Assembly (NCBI GenBank): GCA_025454395.1
Contig: JALOOM010000056.1
Location: 1 to 56,367, forward strand
Reading direction: 5' to 3'
Length of the DNA: 56,367 nt
Source of the DNA: Elainella sp. Prado103
GTDB taxonomy: Bacteria > Cyanobacteriota > Cyanobacteriia > Elainellales > Elainellaceae
Below the pieces are notes generated by a model, which did not search any database, had not been told where the DNA came from, and saw only the letters and a list, made by a program, of their open reading frames with translations. Shown here piece by piece: positions 35,762 through 45,487 of this stretch (position 1 is the first letter of the stretch; each line of letters starts with the position of its first letter). Both the position numbers and the translations under genes were made by a program.

Positions 35762-36694
35762 TCAGTTTGAAGGAGGAAGTTCGGGATTTGACACCTGGGA
35801 ACGGTGGATCGATCGCCATCGATGCACCAATAGCACTGATAACATCAGCACGAATCCATACGGACTGTAAGCCAATAACCATAGCCCCAGCTTCATCAGG
35901 CTTACTGTAAACTGACCCACTGAATGAGTTGCCTGCTGCCACGCTTCTTGCGCCTGAGTCAACATCTCCGGTTGCATCGGCACTGTTGTTGTCGCCTGTT
36001 GTAAATGAATCGTCACTACCGAATAGGCAACTCGATTTTGTAGATCCTTCAACTGAGCATCCACTTGTTCGATCGCCTGGCGTATATTGCTGAGTTCCTG
36101 TGCTACCTTCAGCACATCAGTCATATTACCCGATCGCTCCATAATCTCTAACAAGGTTGTCTCTGTCTTTCGCAAATTCCGCAGCCGAGCCTGATAATCA
36201 ACCAACTGATTGGCCACATCCTCCGCCCGGATCGTTTGTTGCTGCATGATGCCGATCTGTTTGAGCCCCTTCAGCATAGTTTCTAGATTCTGCTGGGGGA
36301 CACGAATGGATAAAACTGCCGTATGGCGAGATCCAGAATTACCCGGCAACTGATCTTGTAATTCGAGCAAATCACCTTGCTGCTGCTGTACCGTCACCCG
36401 AATTTTCTCGATCGTCTGCTCTACCGAATCAACCATCAAGGTCAATGTTCCGGTTTTAACAAGCTGCGGCTGAGTGGGCAGCAGCGCTGAGGCAGGAGAG
36501 GGAGCCACAGCCTGCTCCGGGGTAGCGCGATCACCGTCTACGCCTGCACCCGTAGAGTCGATCGATTCAGCAACTGAGCGCTGGGGCGCATGGGTTGAGG
36601 ATGAGGGCACAGTACGACAAGCGCTGACCATCACACTGAGTAAAGTGATGAGTAGGAATAGCCGCAAGGGAAATCGAAGCAACGAAGCAGCCAT
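35762..36694 (-). CDS. DUF4349 lipoprotein
   Basis: A 310-residue envelope protein. The N-terminus is a lipoprotein signal (hydrophobic LFLLITLLSVM then lipobox VSAC, lipidated Cys near residue 26). A Ser/Pro/Ala-rich linker follows. The DUF4349 core (about 75-285) has the family's opening KTGTLTLMVDSVEQTIEKI, the RIPQ-like SIRVPQQNLETML, a coiled-coil stretch (DYQARLRNLRKTETTLLEIM) and ends in one transmembrane helix (YSPYGFVLMLSVLLVH). Function of this widespread family is not settled; it is thought to act at the membrane. Confidence 0.85.
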   Translation of the reverse strand: MAASLLRFPLRLFLLITLLSVMVSACRTVPSSSTHAPQRSVAESIDSTGAGVDGDRATPEQAVAPSPASALLPTQPQLVKTGTLTLMVDSVEQTIEKIRVTVQQQQGDLLELQDQLPGNSGSRHTAVLSIRVPQQNLETMLKGLKQIGIMQQQTIRAEDVANQLVDYQARLRNLRKTETTLLEIMERSGNMTDVLKVAQELSNIRQAIEQVDAQLKDLQNRVAYSVVTIHLQQATTTVPMQPEMLTQAQEAWQQATHSVGQFTVSLMKLGLWLLAYSPYGFVLMLSVLLVHRWRSIHRSQVSNPELPPSN

Positions 36695-37210
36695 AGAGAT
36701 GAGGAATAATTAGACGATCATACTGAGTATGGCAAATTGGATGGCTCTGTATAGGTCATATTTCAAATTGCGTAACGGCTCTGTCTCGCGATTAGCTTGG
36801 CGCTAGAATGGCGAGTGGAGTTTTGGCTGGAAGTTTTGGCTGGAAGTTTTGGCTGGAACAGCACGATTGCTAACTCTCTCCCTTGACCAATTGCTTGCCG
36901 GATTGGATCAATCAAGCCTATGATTGACTCTTGAAGAAATTGCTTTGATGTAGAAAACTACACTGCACGGATGCTAATTCTCAAATCTTCATCAGATGGC
37001 TCCTGATACCGATCGCTCTGATACCGATCGCTCTGATACCGATCGCTCTGATACCGATCGCTTGTTTCGCGCTGCTCAGGTTGGGTGAGCCATTATTTAA
37101 ACCATTATTTGAGCCACTTGTAGTCACACTCGTAAATGAGTTATAATCCTTATCCATACTGGAGAAGCCTTGAATTCGTGTCATGAAGCCACTCCAGGGG
37201 TAAATCTCAT
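36695..37210. other. 516-base gap with two perfect tandem repeats
   Basis: AGTTTTGGCTGGA occurs three times at 36819-36857, and CTGATACCGATCGCT four times at 37003-37062, all perfect. No gene seen apart from repeat-driven open frames. The promoter of tRNA-Thr should lie at the right end. Confidence 0.75.
37003..37062. repeat. Four perfect 15-bp tandem copies
   Basis: CTGATACCGATCGCT x4 without spacers. The unit contains GATCG, part of the HIP1-type palindrome that is frequent throughout the window. Confidence 0.97.
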
Positions 37211-37282
37211 GCTGGTGTAGCTCAGTTGGTAGAGCAGCTGATTTGTAATCAGCCGGTCGCAAGTTCGAGTCTTGTCACCAGC
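37211..37282 (+). tRNA. trnT: tRNA-Thr (TGT)
   Basis: A 72-base cloverleaf: acceptor stem GCTGGTG with CACCAGC, D arm with AGTTGGTAGAGC, anticodon stem GCTGA/TCAGC with loop TTTGTAA (anticodon TGT, Thr), T arm with GTTCGAGTC. CCA not encoded. Confidence 0.95.
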
Positions 37283-37284
37283 TT

Positions 37285-37741
37285 CGGTTTCAGCCCCGCA
37301 AGAAACCGACTTCTCTAATACCTTCCCTAAAACGGAAGGAAAACGGGAAAAACTGAATATGCTACCTAGAGGGTGAGTAAGTCCCGATCGAATCTTATAA
37401 GGTCAATCTCTTCACCCTTTGACTGCTATGGAGATGTGTGTAACCCGTGCTATATGAAGGTTCCGGATTTAGGATCCTTATATGCCAAGGGTTATGCATC
37501 CGTTTTAGCCTAATTCCTTTATCTTTAGTTCTCACTTAAATTAGGTTTTGAAACTAATTGCTTAAACCCTCGCTATAGAAGGCTTTCAGCTACTCATTCT
37601 AAGTCCAATACAGAAATTGTCATTCTAATCGCGATTTTTGTAGAAAATTGTCAACTTAAAGCGATAAAATTGTCAGCCTTAGGAACAAAATCACTGTCAC
37701 TGAGCAACTGAGCGGCTATTTTAATCAAATAGCTGCTTTTT
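37285..37741 (+). ncRNA. Candidate structured non-coding RNA after tRNA-Thr
   Basis: About 450 bases without a coding frame but with a row of hairpins: CGGTTTC/GAAACCG (37285-37308), CCTTCC/GGAAGG (37321-37339), GGGTGA/TCACCC (37371-37417) and a long imperfect 19-20 bp stem (37441-37460 with 37476-37494). It ends in a strong intrinsic terminator (37712-37741). AAATTGTCA is repeated three times between 37614 and 37680. It does not match tmRNA, RNase P, SRP or 6S RNA that I can recall. Could be a processed extension of the tRNA-Thr transcript, a lone RNA gene or decayed mobile DNA. Confidence 0.4.
37712..37741 (+). terminator. Intrinsic terminator
   Basis: A 10-bp stem (37712-37721 with 37727-37736, one G-U) with a 5-base loop, then five T residues. 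No plus-strand gene ends nearby; it is the best evidence that the preceding region is transcribed. Confidence 0.75.
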
Positions 37742-37768
37742 GAATTGGGGTTTCGAGCGATTCACAAC

Positions 37769-37811
37769 AAAAAGCCCGCCCATAATACTCATAACGAGAT
37801 CAGGAGCGGGA
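37769..37811 (-). terminator. Possible minus-strand terminator downstream of desB
   Basis: On the minus strand a CCCGC/GCGGG pairing encloses a loop that itself contains a small CTC/GAG hairpin and is followed by CTTTTTG. It lies about 260 bases beyond the desB stop. The stem is short, so confidence is modest. Confidence 0.4.
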
Positions 37812-38070
37812 ACACAGTTCTGACTTGGTTCTGTCTGATTAGGCTTCCTCGATATTCAAGATATAAGAACTCTCTCGCTCAAACATCCGCCATGGCAGTG
37901 AACTCATTGAATGGGATAATTAATCCTCTCTCATTAAAATTCAGCCATTCTGCGGATAAAAATCAGTAATTTTTATCTTGACAATCTAAGGTGGATGAGC
38001 AAATAACTCTTTTGAGTCACAAATCGACCGTTATCGACCGCCGTATACTGCACAAAAGCCGATCATTTGA

Positions 38071-39129
38071 CTAGCGATCCCCAGCCTGATAATAAACTTT
38101 GCTGCCATGATCGGCTACAAAGTGACAATGGCGATAACCCTCCCACAGTGCCCGCCAGATCGGCTGCTGCGATTTTCGGTAGTACTTCCCTAGCACTGGT
38201 TTGACTGCTTCAGTGGCTTCTAGCAAGTGGTAGTGAGGAATGCTCAGGAAGATATGATGGACAACATGAGTGCCAATATTGTGGTGAATCGGATTAATCA
38301 AGCCATAATCCCGATCGACGGTTGAAAGGGCACCTTTAAGAAAATACCAGTCCTCATCCCGGTACCAGGGCACTTCCGGATCCGTATGATGGAGGAAGGT
38401 GACCAAATCCAACCAGATCACAAATCCCAGATAAGGCATCAGATAAAACTTGGTCAGGAAGCCAACCCCGTAGACCAACCCAATCACGATGAGCAACCCT
38501 ACCATGGCTGCACAACAGAGGGTGCTCGTCAGGACTTGCCATTTTTCGTGAGGGCGGAACAGGGGGCTATCCGGTAAAAAGTGAGAGCCCTGCTTACCAG
38601 GAGACCGGCGAAATAAATAGAGTGGATAGAGAAATAAAATCAGGTGAAATCGTACTAACCGCTCATACCACGGCATTTGGTTGTAATAGGTCTCAGTGAC
38701 TGGATACCAGCTTTCATCGGTGTCAATATTGCCCGTATTGGCATGATGGGTGCGGTGACTAATCCGCCAACCGTGAAATGGTACCAAAATGGGAGCATGG
38801 CTGAGATGACCGACTAAATGATTCACCCAGCGATATTGGGAAAAAGAACCATGGCCACAGTCATGGCCAACCACAAATAGAGCCCAGAAAAGAGTCCCTT
38901 GGATCACCCAAAAAATCGGATAAAACCAGGCTTGATCAATGCGGGCTGCAAGCCCATAAAATAGCGCGATCAAACCAATATCCAAGAAAAAGTAAGAGAG
39001 GGAGCGCCATAGACTAGCTTGAAAGCAATGGGCCGGAATTGCGCTCCGAACATCTTGCAGAGTAAAAGGCAAGTGTTCACGAACAGGGGAATCAGAAATC
39101 AGATTAGAGATCACGCTGTCAAGGTTCAA
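38071..39129 (-). CDS. desB: Acyl-lipid omega-3 (delta-15) desaturase
   Basis: A 352-residue membrane di-iron desaturase that introduces the omega-3 double bond into membrane glycerolipid acyl chains, with ferredoxin as electron donor. Histidine boxes are at H89-H93 (HDCGH), H125-H129 (HRTHH) and HVVHH near 291. The segment STVDRDYGLINPIHHNIG and EATEAVKPVLGKYYR are DesB-type rather than DesA (delta-12) or DesC. Length matches. In other cyanobacteria desB is cold-induced; no thermosensor element was identified here. Confidence 0.9.
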   Translation of the reverse strand: MNLDSVISNLISDSPVREHLPFTLQDVRSAIPAHCFQASLWRSLSYFFLDIGLIALFYGLAARIDQAWFYPIFWVIQGTLFWALFVVGHDCGHGSFSQYRWVNHLVGHLSHAPILVPFHGWRISHRTHHANTGNIDTDESWYPVTETYYNQMPWYERLVRFHLILFLYPLYLFRRSPGKQGSHFLPDSPLFRPHEKWQVLTSTLCCAAMVGLLIVIGLVYGVGFLTKFYLMPYLGFVIWLDLVTFLHHTDPEVPWYRDEDWYFLKGALSTVDRDYGLINPIHHNIGTHVVHHIFLSIPHYHLLEATEAVKPVLGKYYRKSQQPIWRALWEGYRHCHFVADHGSKVYYQAGDR

Positions 39130-39364
39130 AAGGTAAAAAATGAAGCAGCGGAGACTGAAGCCAGCACCTAAACTGCTGAAGCATCAGCATCCCGTCGATA
39201 CTGATTGTAGGGCTTAACGCTACTTTATAAATAATTGTGAAGACTTAATGAGGGACAAGATTTGCTCCACTCTGAGACTGGATTGAATGCCAATGCGCCC
39301 CTTCCTCTAGATGCTGGAGGTGGCGTTTCATCATCCTGCACCTTTCATTCCTCGCCACAGTTCT

Positions 39365-39370
39365 TATAAT
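39365..39370 (+). promoter_or_regulatory. Candidate -10 element of prfC
   Basis: Consensus TATAAT 30 bases before the chosen prfC start, with no recognisable -35. Transcription from it would start near 39377 and give a short leader, which argues against longer upstream starts. Confidence 0.35.
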
Positions 39371-39400
39371 GAGAACACTGCACTGAAGTCGATCGCCGGA

Positions 39401-41062
39401 ATGTCCACTGAAATCCAGACCGAAACCCAAACCGAAATTCAAGAAATTCAAACTGTCATTGAGGCCGCCGTCGAGAAACGGCGCAACTTCGCCATCATCT
39501 CCCACCCCGATGCTGGGAAAACTACTTTAACAGAAAAGCTCTTGCTCTATGGAGGCGCGATCCACGAAGCTGGAGCAGTTAAAGCCCGCCGGGCCCAACG
39601 TCATGCCACCTCAGACTGGATGGCGATGGAGCAGCAGCGCGGCATTTCGATTACCTCAACGGTGCTGCAATTTCAGTACAGCGGCTACTGGATTAACCTG
39701 CTGGATACCCCTGGACACCAAGACTTCAGTGAGGACACCTATCGAACCTTGGCGGCGGCGGACAATGCTGTGATGTTGGAAGATGCGGCCAAAGGTCTGG
39801 AGCCGCAAACCCGGAAGCTGTTCGAAGTGTGCCGGATGCGAGGGATTCCCATCTTTACTTTCTTCAACAAGCTCGATCGACCGGGACGCGATCCGTTCGA
39901 GTTAATGGATGAAATTGAGCAAGAGCTAGGACTACAGACCTATGCGGTCAATTGGCCAATCGGCATGGGAGATCGATTCAAAGGAGTCTTCGATCGCCGT
40001 AAACGCCAGATTCACTTATTTGAACGCACGGCTCACGGTAGCCGAGAAGCCACCGATACGGTGATTGAGTTGGGCGATCCTCGGATCGAAGCCCTATTGG
40101 AGCAGGATCTGTACTACAAACTGAAAGAGGATCTCGAACTTCTTGAGGGTGTTGGCTCCGAATTTGATCTAGAAGCGATTCATGCAGGACAAATGACTCC
40201 TGTCTTTTTCGGTAGTGCGATGACCAACTTTGGGGTTGAGCTATTCCTGGAATCCTTTTTAGATTACGCCCTTAAGCCGTCCTCCCGCCGCAGTACGATC
40301 GGAGAAATTCAGCCTACTCACACCGATTTCTCCGGGTTTGTCTTCAAGCTTCAGGCCAACATGGATCCCCGACACCGCGATCGAATTGCTTTCATTCGCG
40401 TCTGCTCTGGCAAATTCGAGAAAGATATGGTGGTTAGTCATGCTCGGTCGGGCAAAACCGTGCGGCTTTCTCACCCCCAAAAGCTGTTTGGGCAGGATCG
40501 AGAGTCTTTAGCCGAGGCTTATCCAGGCGATGTGATTGGTCTTAATAATCCAGGAGTTTTCGCGATCGGCGACACGATTTATAGTGGTAAACGGCTGGAA
40601 TATGACGGTATTCCAATGTTCTCGCCGGAGTTATTTGCTTATCTCAAAAACCCTAACCCATCCAAATTCAAGCAGTTTCGCAAAGGCGTGAGTGAACTGC
40701 GAGAAGAGGGAGCTGTACAGATTATGTACTCGGTCGATGAGGCTCGACGCGATCCCATCCTGGCGGCAGTCGGTCAACTCCAATTCGAGGTCGTCCAGTT
40801 CCGTCTGTTGAACGAATATGGCGTGGAAACCCTGCTAGAAGCTCTACCCTACAGTGTGGCTCGCTGGGTCGAGGGAGGATGGGATGCGTTGAAAAAGGTG
40901 GGTCGTCTGTTTAACACCGTCACCGTTAAAGATAGTTGGGGTCGTCCGGTATTGCTTTTCCGCAATGAATGGAACTGTCAACAGGTAGAAGGCGAACATT
41001 CAGAGCTTGGGCTCAAGAAGGTCGCACCTGTGGTTTCTGGTCAAGAGCCCGAAGCCGTCTAA
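39401..41062 (+). CDS. prfC: Peptide chain release factor 3
   Basis: A 553-residue translational GTPase that removes RF1/RF2 from the ribosome after termination. G1 SHPDAGKT at residues 34-41, G3 DTPGHQDF and G4 NKLDR are intact. RF3-specific blocks include [14 protein letters not shown] (switch I) and [17 protein letters not shown] near 470. Start ATG 39401 (MSTEIQTE) is chosen because it fits the family length; an in-frame region 90 bases upstream would lie before the likely promoter. The N-terminus carries a Glu/Thr/Gln micro-repeat. Confidence 0.95.
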   Translation: MSTEIQTETQTEIQEIQTVIEAAVEKRRNFAIISHPDAGKTTLTEKLLLYGGAIHEAGAVKARRAQRHATSDWMAMEQQRGISITSTVLQFQYSGYWINLLDTPGHQDFSEDTYRTLAAADNAVMLEDAAKGLEPQTRKLFEVCRMRGIPIFTFFNKLDRPGRDPFELMDEIEQELGLQTYAVNWPIGMGDRFKGVFDRRKRQIHLFERTAHGSREATDTVIELGDPRIEALLEQDLYYKLKEDLELLEGVGSEFDLEAIHAGQMTPVFFGSAMTNFGVELFLESFLDYALKPSSRRSTIGEIQPTHTDFSGFVFKLQANMDPRHRDRIAFIRVCSGKFEKDMVVSHARSGKTVRLSHPQKLFGQDRESLAEAYPGDVIGLNNPGVFAIGDTIYSGKRLEYDGIPMFSPELFAYLKNPNPSKFKQFRKGVSELREEGAVQIMYSVDEARRDPILAAVGQLQFEVVQFRLLNEYGVETLLEALPYSVARWVEGGWDALKKVGRLFNTVTVKDSWGRPVLLFRNEWNCQQVEGEHSELGLKKVAPVVSGQEPEAV

Positions 41063-41172
41063 ACGAGCCCTTATCCATCAACGACGACGTAGTTTTGAGG
41101 GTGGCAAGCTTCTGAGAGGGTATAAACTTGCTGAGTCCTTGGTCAGAGGTTGCTCAGCAGCCTGCCAGAGGC

Positions 41173-41844
41173 TTAAGTAAACTGCTGGCTCAATGTTACT
41201 GGATTATGCACTGTAATCTTCTTTTTATGAATCGAGATCATATTATCTTGCCGTAGATCCCCTAATAGACGAGTAACTGTGACGCGGGTGGAGCCGATCG
41301 CCTCAGCAATTGCTTGGTGAGACAGTTTGAGATCAATGGTGATCCCATCTTGGGCTGGCATCCCAAAATCCCGGCAGAGGATCAACAAAAAGCTGACGAG
41401 GCGCGATCCCATGTCACGATGGGCCAGGGTTTCAATCATCATCTCGGTTTGTAAAATCCGGGAGGATAGCCCTTGCAGCATAATCATGGACAGCTCAGGA
41501 TTATCCTTTAATGCCTTCTCAACCTGCTCGATCGGCACTGACAATAACTCAACAGGTGTAAATGCTACCGCGTGGTAAAAACGATCGGCCCGCTGCCCTG
41601 TAATCAGCGAAAGCACACCAAAGACGCTATTTTCTCGTAGCAGCGCAACGGTGATTTCTTCTCCAGCCTCATAGACCCGGGATAACTTGACGGCACCTTT
41701 CATCAAAAAGTAGACCCGCTCGGCTGGATCACCGGGGAAGAAAATGGTTTTACCGCGCTCGTAGGTCTCTACAACAGGCGGGAAAGCGCCACCACCGAGT
41801 TGACGGAATACATTTGCCAACGGCTTATCTTGTAACGCAACCAT
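41173..41844 (-). CDS. ntcA: Global nitrogen regulator NtcA
   Basis: A 223-residue CRP/FNR-family activator that senses 2-oxoglutarate and switches on nitrogen assimilation genes. The cAMP-like effector fold ([20 protein letters not shown]) is followed by the long dimer helix and the HTH near 170-195 ([20 protein letters not shown]). These sequences are highly conserved in NtcA. Full length. A perfect NtcA box lies 95 bases upstream (41939-41952), consistent with the known autoregulation of ntcA. Confidence 0.97.
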   Translation of the reverse strand: MVALQDKPLANVFRQLGGGAFPPVVETYERGKTIFFPGDPAERVYFLMKGAVKLSRVYEAGEEITVALLRENSVFGVLSLITGQRADRFYHAVAFTPVELLSVPIEQVEKALKDNPELSMIMLQGLSSRILQTEMMIETLAHRDMGSRLVSFLLILCRDFGMPAQDGITIDLKLSHQAIAEAIGSTRVTVTRLLGDLRQDNMISIHKKKITVHNPVTLSQQFT

Positions 41845-41938
41845 GCTTTTGTCCCTAGCCTGTGGTGGTTAAATTTCCCAAGAAGATGTAGTAAGCAGAC
41901 AGTTGTAACCCATGTAACCCAGATTTTGCTCAAAAAAT

Positions 41939-41952
41939 GTATTCCTTCATAC
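41939..41952 (-). promoter_or_regulatory. NtcA-binding site upstream of ntcA
   Basis: GTATTCCTTCATAC matches the NtcA consensus GTA-N8-TAC exactly. On the minus strand the hexamer TACATG lies 22 bases beyond it, the spacing used by class II NtcA-activated promoters, although it departs from TAN3T in the last base. The 330-base ntcA-fabI gap shows no other feature. Confidence 0.8.
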
Positions 41953-42174
41953 AATTATAACTGTGATGGAATGCTGACTTTAAAACACTAAACTTAAGAT
42001 CGGGATTGTTTTTTGTAGTCAAAATCACATAAACCCCATTGCTTGGGCGCAATTTTGATTTTGTTGGCATTTTTGCCGCTCGAATTCCGATCGTCCATCT
42101 GGGTTGCCCCTATCTTTACGTCCCCATTTTTCAGTATTCTTGATACACCAAAAGACAATCTTGAGTGAAGGGTC

Positions 42175-42966
42175 ATGTTAAATCTGTCTGGGAAAAATGC
42201 CCTTGTTACAGGAATTGCCAATAACCGATCGATCGCATGGGGAATTGCTCAACAGCTCCATGCAGCCGGGGCAAATATTGGCGTGACCTATCTACCGGAT
42301 GACAAAGGCCGATCTGAAAAAAAAGTAGCAGAACTGGTTGAACCGCTTCAGCCCAGTCTGTTTTTGCCTTGCAATGTCCAAGATGAGGATCAAGTCACTG
42401 ATCTGTTTGAGACGATCCAAGCCAAATGGGGGCAATTGGATATTCTGATCCACTGTCTCGCTTTCGCCAGTAAAGACTCGCTAGTCGGCGATTTTTCAAC
42501 GGTTTCTCGCCAAGATTTTGCCGTTGCGATGGAGGTCAGCGCCTACTCGTTGATTAGTCTGAGCCGAGCAGCTAAGCCTTTGATGACGCAAGGGGGCAGT
42601 ATTCTAACCTTGACCTATCTCGGTGGTGTGCGAGTCGTGCCGAATTACAACACGATGGGAATCGCCAAAGCTGCTCTAGAGATGAATGTACGCTACTTGG
42701 CTGCTGAAATGGGCCCGCACAATATTCGGGTTAATGCCATCTCAGCCGGCCCTATCCGAACACTAGCCTCTTCTGCGATCGGTGGTATTTTAGACATGAT
42801 CCACCATGTAGAAAAATTCGCTCCCCTCCGGCGAACCGTAACGCAATTGGAGGTTGGCAATACGGCCGCCTTCCTATGCAGTGATCTCGCGAGTGGTATG
42901 ACTGGGCAAATCCTCTATGTCGATGCGGGCTACGAAACAATTGGAGCCACCATTGCCGCAGAGTAG
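42175..42966 (+). CDS. fabI: Enoyl-ACP reductase (NADH)
   Basis: A 263-residue short-chain dehydrogenase relative that reduces enoyl-ACP in the last step of each fatty-acid elongation cycle. FabI hallmarks: GIANNRSIAWGIAQ (variant NAD motif) near residue 13, the catalytic Tyr-X6-Lys in YNTMGIAKA, and AISAGPIRTLA. Length is standard. Divergent from ntcA, which it faces across a 330-base spacer. Confidence 0.95.
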   Translation: MLNLSGKNALVTGIANNRSIAWGIAQQLHAAGANIGVTYLPDDKGRSEKKVAELVEPLQPSLFLPCNVQDEDQVTDLFETIQAKWGQLDILIHCLAFASKDSLVGDFSTVSRQDFAVAMEVSAYSLISLSRAAKPLMTQGGSILTLTYLGGVRVVPNYNTMGIAKAALEMNVRYLAAEMGPHNIRVNAISAGPIRTLASSAIGGILDMIHHVEKFAPLRRTVTQLEVGNTAAFLCSDLASGMTGQILYVDAGYETIGATIAAE

Positions 42967-43207
42967 GCTGGGATAACTCTCATGGCATAGCTCAGACAAG
43001 CAGGTGCTGAGGAGATTACTGAAGGGGAAAGCAAAACTTGATTAAAAAGTTGTAAAGCTACAGAGAAATTCGTCTGATTTTCTTCAGTATCTTACTGGCA
43101 ATTCACCAGGGAAGCGAGTTGTAAATTCGGTGGTTTCAACCTTATCGGAGTAGGGGTGCAGATGGTTTGATGAATCTATCAGGCAAATACGGTAAGGACT
43201 TTTAACC

Positions 43208-43417
43208 ATGATGATTCTTTACGGAACTGGTGCTCTTTTGGTTGGTGGCATTCTCGTCCATGCATTCCTCAAAGACAGTACGACCCCTAAAACCGATCGA
43301 CTCTCATGGCTGGTCATTCTGTTAGCCAGTGCCTTTTGGCCACTTGTTTTGCCTTCAATTCTGCGTAAGAAGTTGGGTCAGTCTCCCTCTCCACTGAAAG
43401 CCCAATGGTCTGCATAA
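43208..43417 (+). CDS. Small conserved cyanobacterial membrane protein
   Basis: A 69-residue protein with two hydrophobic helices (about 2-20 and 33-50), a short polar loop (DSTTPKTDRLS) and a basic tail. It resembles short conserved cyanobacterial proteins of unknown function with a WPLVLP-like second helix. It lies between fabI and hisB on the same strand but with gaps of 241 and 95 bases. No ribosome binding site of note. Function unknown. Confidence 0.6.
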   Translation: MMILYGTGALLVGGILVHAFLKDSTTPKTDRLSWLVILLASAFWPLVLPSILRKKLGQSPSPLKAQWSA

Positions 43418-43512
43418 CCAAAACTTGAGTGCTGTGACTTTGGGAGAGAAAAGGTGATAATAGAATTCACAATTCATGAATTTTGACTAGCCTACTCTCA
43501 CCCATCAATTCC

Positions 43513-44163
43513 ATGCAAACCCGCGAACCGCGCCTCAATCTCGAATCAATTTCCAGTCTCCCTTCTGAGTTGCAAAGTCGGCTGGCAACTGTTCACCGTA
43601 AAACTGGCGAGACGGATGTGCAGGTCAGCTTAAATCTAGATGGGCAGGGTACTTGCAGCGCTAAAACTGGCATTCCTTTTCTAGACCACATGCTGCACCA
43701 GATTTCGTCCCATGGGCTCATCGATCTGGATGTGCAAGCAACGGGAGATATCGAGATTGACGATCACCACACGAATGAGGACGTAGGGATTACCTTAGGG
43801 CAAGCACTGACCCAATCACTGGGTGATCGTAAAGGCATCGTTCGTTTTGGACATTTTGTTGCGCCCCTAGATGAAGCCCTTGTGCAAGTTTCGTTAGACT
43901 TTTCGGGTCGCCCTCACCTCAGCTATGGATTACAGATCCCGACCCAGCGCGTCGGCACCTACGACACCCAATTGGTGCGCGAGTTTTTCGTGGCAGTTGT
44001 GAATCATGCTCAAATGACGTTGCACATCCGCCAATTGGATGGAATTAACTCTCACCACATCATTGAAGCAACCTTCAAGGCATTTGCGCGAGCCCTGCGG
44101 ATGGCGGTTGAGATTGATCCGCGGCGGGCTCAATCGATTCCCAGTTCAAAGGGAGTGCTCTAA
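43513..44163 (+). CDS. hisB: Imidazoleglycerol-phosphate dehydratase
   Basis: A 216-residue manganese enzyme of histidine synthesis. Both family signatures are seen: [13 protein letters not shown] with [11 protein letters not shown] (metal ligands) near 55-100, and [20 protein letters not shown] near 180. The ATG at 43513 gives the family's size. It is monofunctional, without a phosphatase domain. hisIE lies in the same window but 3.5 kb away; histidine genes are scattered, as is usual in cyanobacteria. Confidence 0.95.
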   Translation: MQTREPRLNLESISSLPSELQSRLATVHRKTGETDVQVSLNLDGQGTCSAKTGIPFLDHMLHQISSHGLIDLDVQATGDIEIDDHHTNEDVGITLGQALTQSLGDRKGIVRFGHFVAPLDEALVQVSLDFSGRPHLSYGLQIPTQRVGTYDTQLVREFFVAVVNHAQMTLHIRQLDGINSHHIIEATFKAFARALRMAVEIDPRRAQSIPSSKGVL

Positions 44164-44175
44164 GGTCTGCTAGGT

Positions 44176-44201
44176 CTAGGAGCTTTGTCCTTAACTCCTA
44201 G
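44176..44201. terminator. Hairpin between convergent genes
   Basis: A perfect 7-bp CTAGGAG/CTCCTAG stem with a 12-base loop sits between the hisB stop and the stop of the opposing small gene. No T tract on either side, so bidirectional termination is only suggested. Confidence 0.3.
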
Positions 44202-44220
44202 GAGCCGCAAGCTTTGCAGG

Positions 44221-44442
44221 CTAACAGAGGCGATTTAATTCAAATGGGTCGTTCGTGATCCATAAAGTCGAGCAAACGGAAACTCGATTGGCTATGAAAG
44301 CCCCAGTGTTAGCAGGTGCCGATCGAATTTGAGCATGGGTGTAAATCATCAATCCGCCACCGATGGTAGTGGCAACTAGCGCTAATTTCGTCAGCCAACG
44401 TTGAGTCAATCGAGAAGGTTGAACGATCGATCGCAGCAGCAT
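44221..44442 (-). CDS. Small single-helix membrane protein
   Basis: A 73-codon frame with one transmembrane segment (LALVATTIGGGLMIYTHA) after a basic N-terminus. The ATG at 44442 has GGAAG 5 bases upstream and lies 21 bases after the previous gene's stop, suggesting a two-gene unit. The C-terminal half looks unstructured. No family recognised; reality as a gene is moderately likely. Confidence 0.45.
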   Translation of the reverse strand: MLLRSIVQPSRLTQRWLTKLALVATTIGGGLMIYTHAQIRSAPANTGAFIANRVSVCSTLWITNDPFELNRLC

Positions 44443-44463
44443 AAAGACTTCCCAGTGCAAGGG

Positions 44464-44751
44464 TCAATGGCGAAAAACTTGCTCTAACCACTGACGCACT
44501 TCAGTATCGGAATTGAGATGATAAGTTTGACCTGTGATGGGATCATATAAATGCCAACAGGTCTGCCCGGTCTGAGAATCGACACTCTGCCATGCTTGGG
44601 GCTCTAAATCGCGAAATAGTGCCAGATCGACGATTCGCCAAAGCCGACGCAGCCAGGATAGATGCTGAATGGGTTGCCTGGGAGCGATCAAGCCAGTAGA
44701 GTCATCAGAAATCAGCTCTAACTCGCGATAGCGTTGCCATTGTTGCTTCAT
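44464..44751 (-). CDS. Conserved cyanobacterial hypothetical protein
   Basis: A 95-residue soluble protein (start MKQQWQRYRELEL) with a Trp-rich centre (QHLSWLRRLWRIVDLALF) and a C-terminal strand pattern GQTCWHLYDPITGQTYHLNS that resembles a WW-like or small beta domain found in cyanobacterial proteins. The ending SDTEVRQWLEQVF is conserved-looking. Function unknown. Likely co-transcribed with the small membrane protein downstream. Confidence 0.65.
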   Translation of the reverse strand: MKQQWQRYRELELISDDSTGLIAPRQPIQHLSWLRRLWRIVDLALFRDLEPQAWQSVDSQTGQTCWHLYDPITGQTYHLNSDTEVRQWLEQVFRH

Positions 44752-44899
44752 AGGAAACACAAACATCAGTCAGGTTGCATTGCTCTATACGGATCTACTC
44801 CTGAGATAGAGAGTTGCCCGGATAGGTTATGCACCGCTCAATTCGAGCACATGCTTTGAATCAGGCACAGATTTAGTTCGAAGCAGATTGCTCTGAGGG

Positions 44900-45487
44900 T
44901 CAATCTGGTGGTAACCCGGACTGTAACCCTGACTGCAAATAGGCAGACACCATTTTGGCGAGCAGTTTGCCCTGTCGAGAAATTGACGGTGTATTGCTGT
45001 AGATTTTTCCCAAAATCAGACCATCGATCAGGCTTGAAATCAAGACCAGTAGATCCGGATCTTTGATTCCTAAAGCCTCACCTAACATGGAATACACCTT
45101 ATCTTCGAGCCGCTTCTCTAACTCCCTACATTCCTTACCTTCGCGATTTTGATGCTGGCTGTAATCCATCCAGAGCAGCATTTGTTTAAAGCATCGATCC
45201 TGATTCTTCTCGATAAACCAGAAGACCATTTCGATGCGTTCTACCAAATTTGCTGCCAGTTTGAGTTCATCTGTTACCCGCAAAATATCTTGAGTAACAA
45301 CTTCCAGCACAAGCTGTTCAAAGAGCGACTCCTTACTAGGGAAGTAGTGGTAAAGCGTACCCGTTGAAACTCCTAACCCTTGGGCAATCTGCCGCATCGT
45401 AATGGCATATCCTTTCTCAGCAAACAGATCGAAGGATTGATGCAGCAATTCTTTCCGATACTGATCGTGGTCAACAATTTTGGGCAT
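44900..45487 (-). CDS. TetR/AcrR-family transcriptional regulator
   Basis: A 195-residue repressor. The N-terminal TetR HTH occupies about 9-55 (FDLFAEKGYAITMRQIAQ then GTLYHYFPSKESLFEQLV). The rest is the helical ligand-binding and dimer domain. Ligand and targets are unknown; no transporter or enzyme gene flanks it. It is divergent from the metallothionein gene and shares its 320-base upstream region, a place occupied by smtB in some other cyanobacteria. Confidence 0.9.
   Translation of the reverse strand: MPKIVDHDQYRKELLHQSFDLFAEKGYAITMRQIAQGLGVSTGTLYHYFPSKESLFEQLVLEVVTQDILRVTDELKLAANLVERIEMVFWFIEKNQDRCFKQMLLWMDYSQHQNREGKECRELEKRLEDKVYSMLGEALGIKDPDLLVLISSLIDGLILGKIYSNTPSISRQGKLLAKMVSAYLQSGLQSGLPPD

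Noticed and set aside
37003-37062. Four identical 15-base repeats resembling a CRISPR array
   Set aside because: The copies are directly adjacent with no spacers, and no cas gene is near; it is a tandem duplication.
37745-37969. 74-residue plus-strand frame downstream of tRNA-Thr
   Set aside because: Spans terminator-like hairpins, has no ribosome binding site and no family resemblance.
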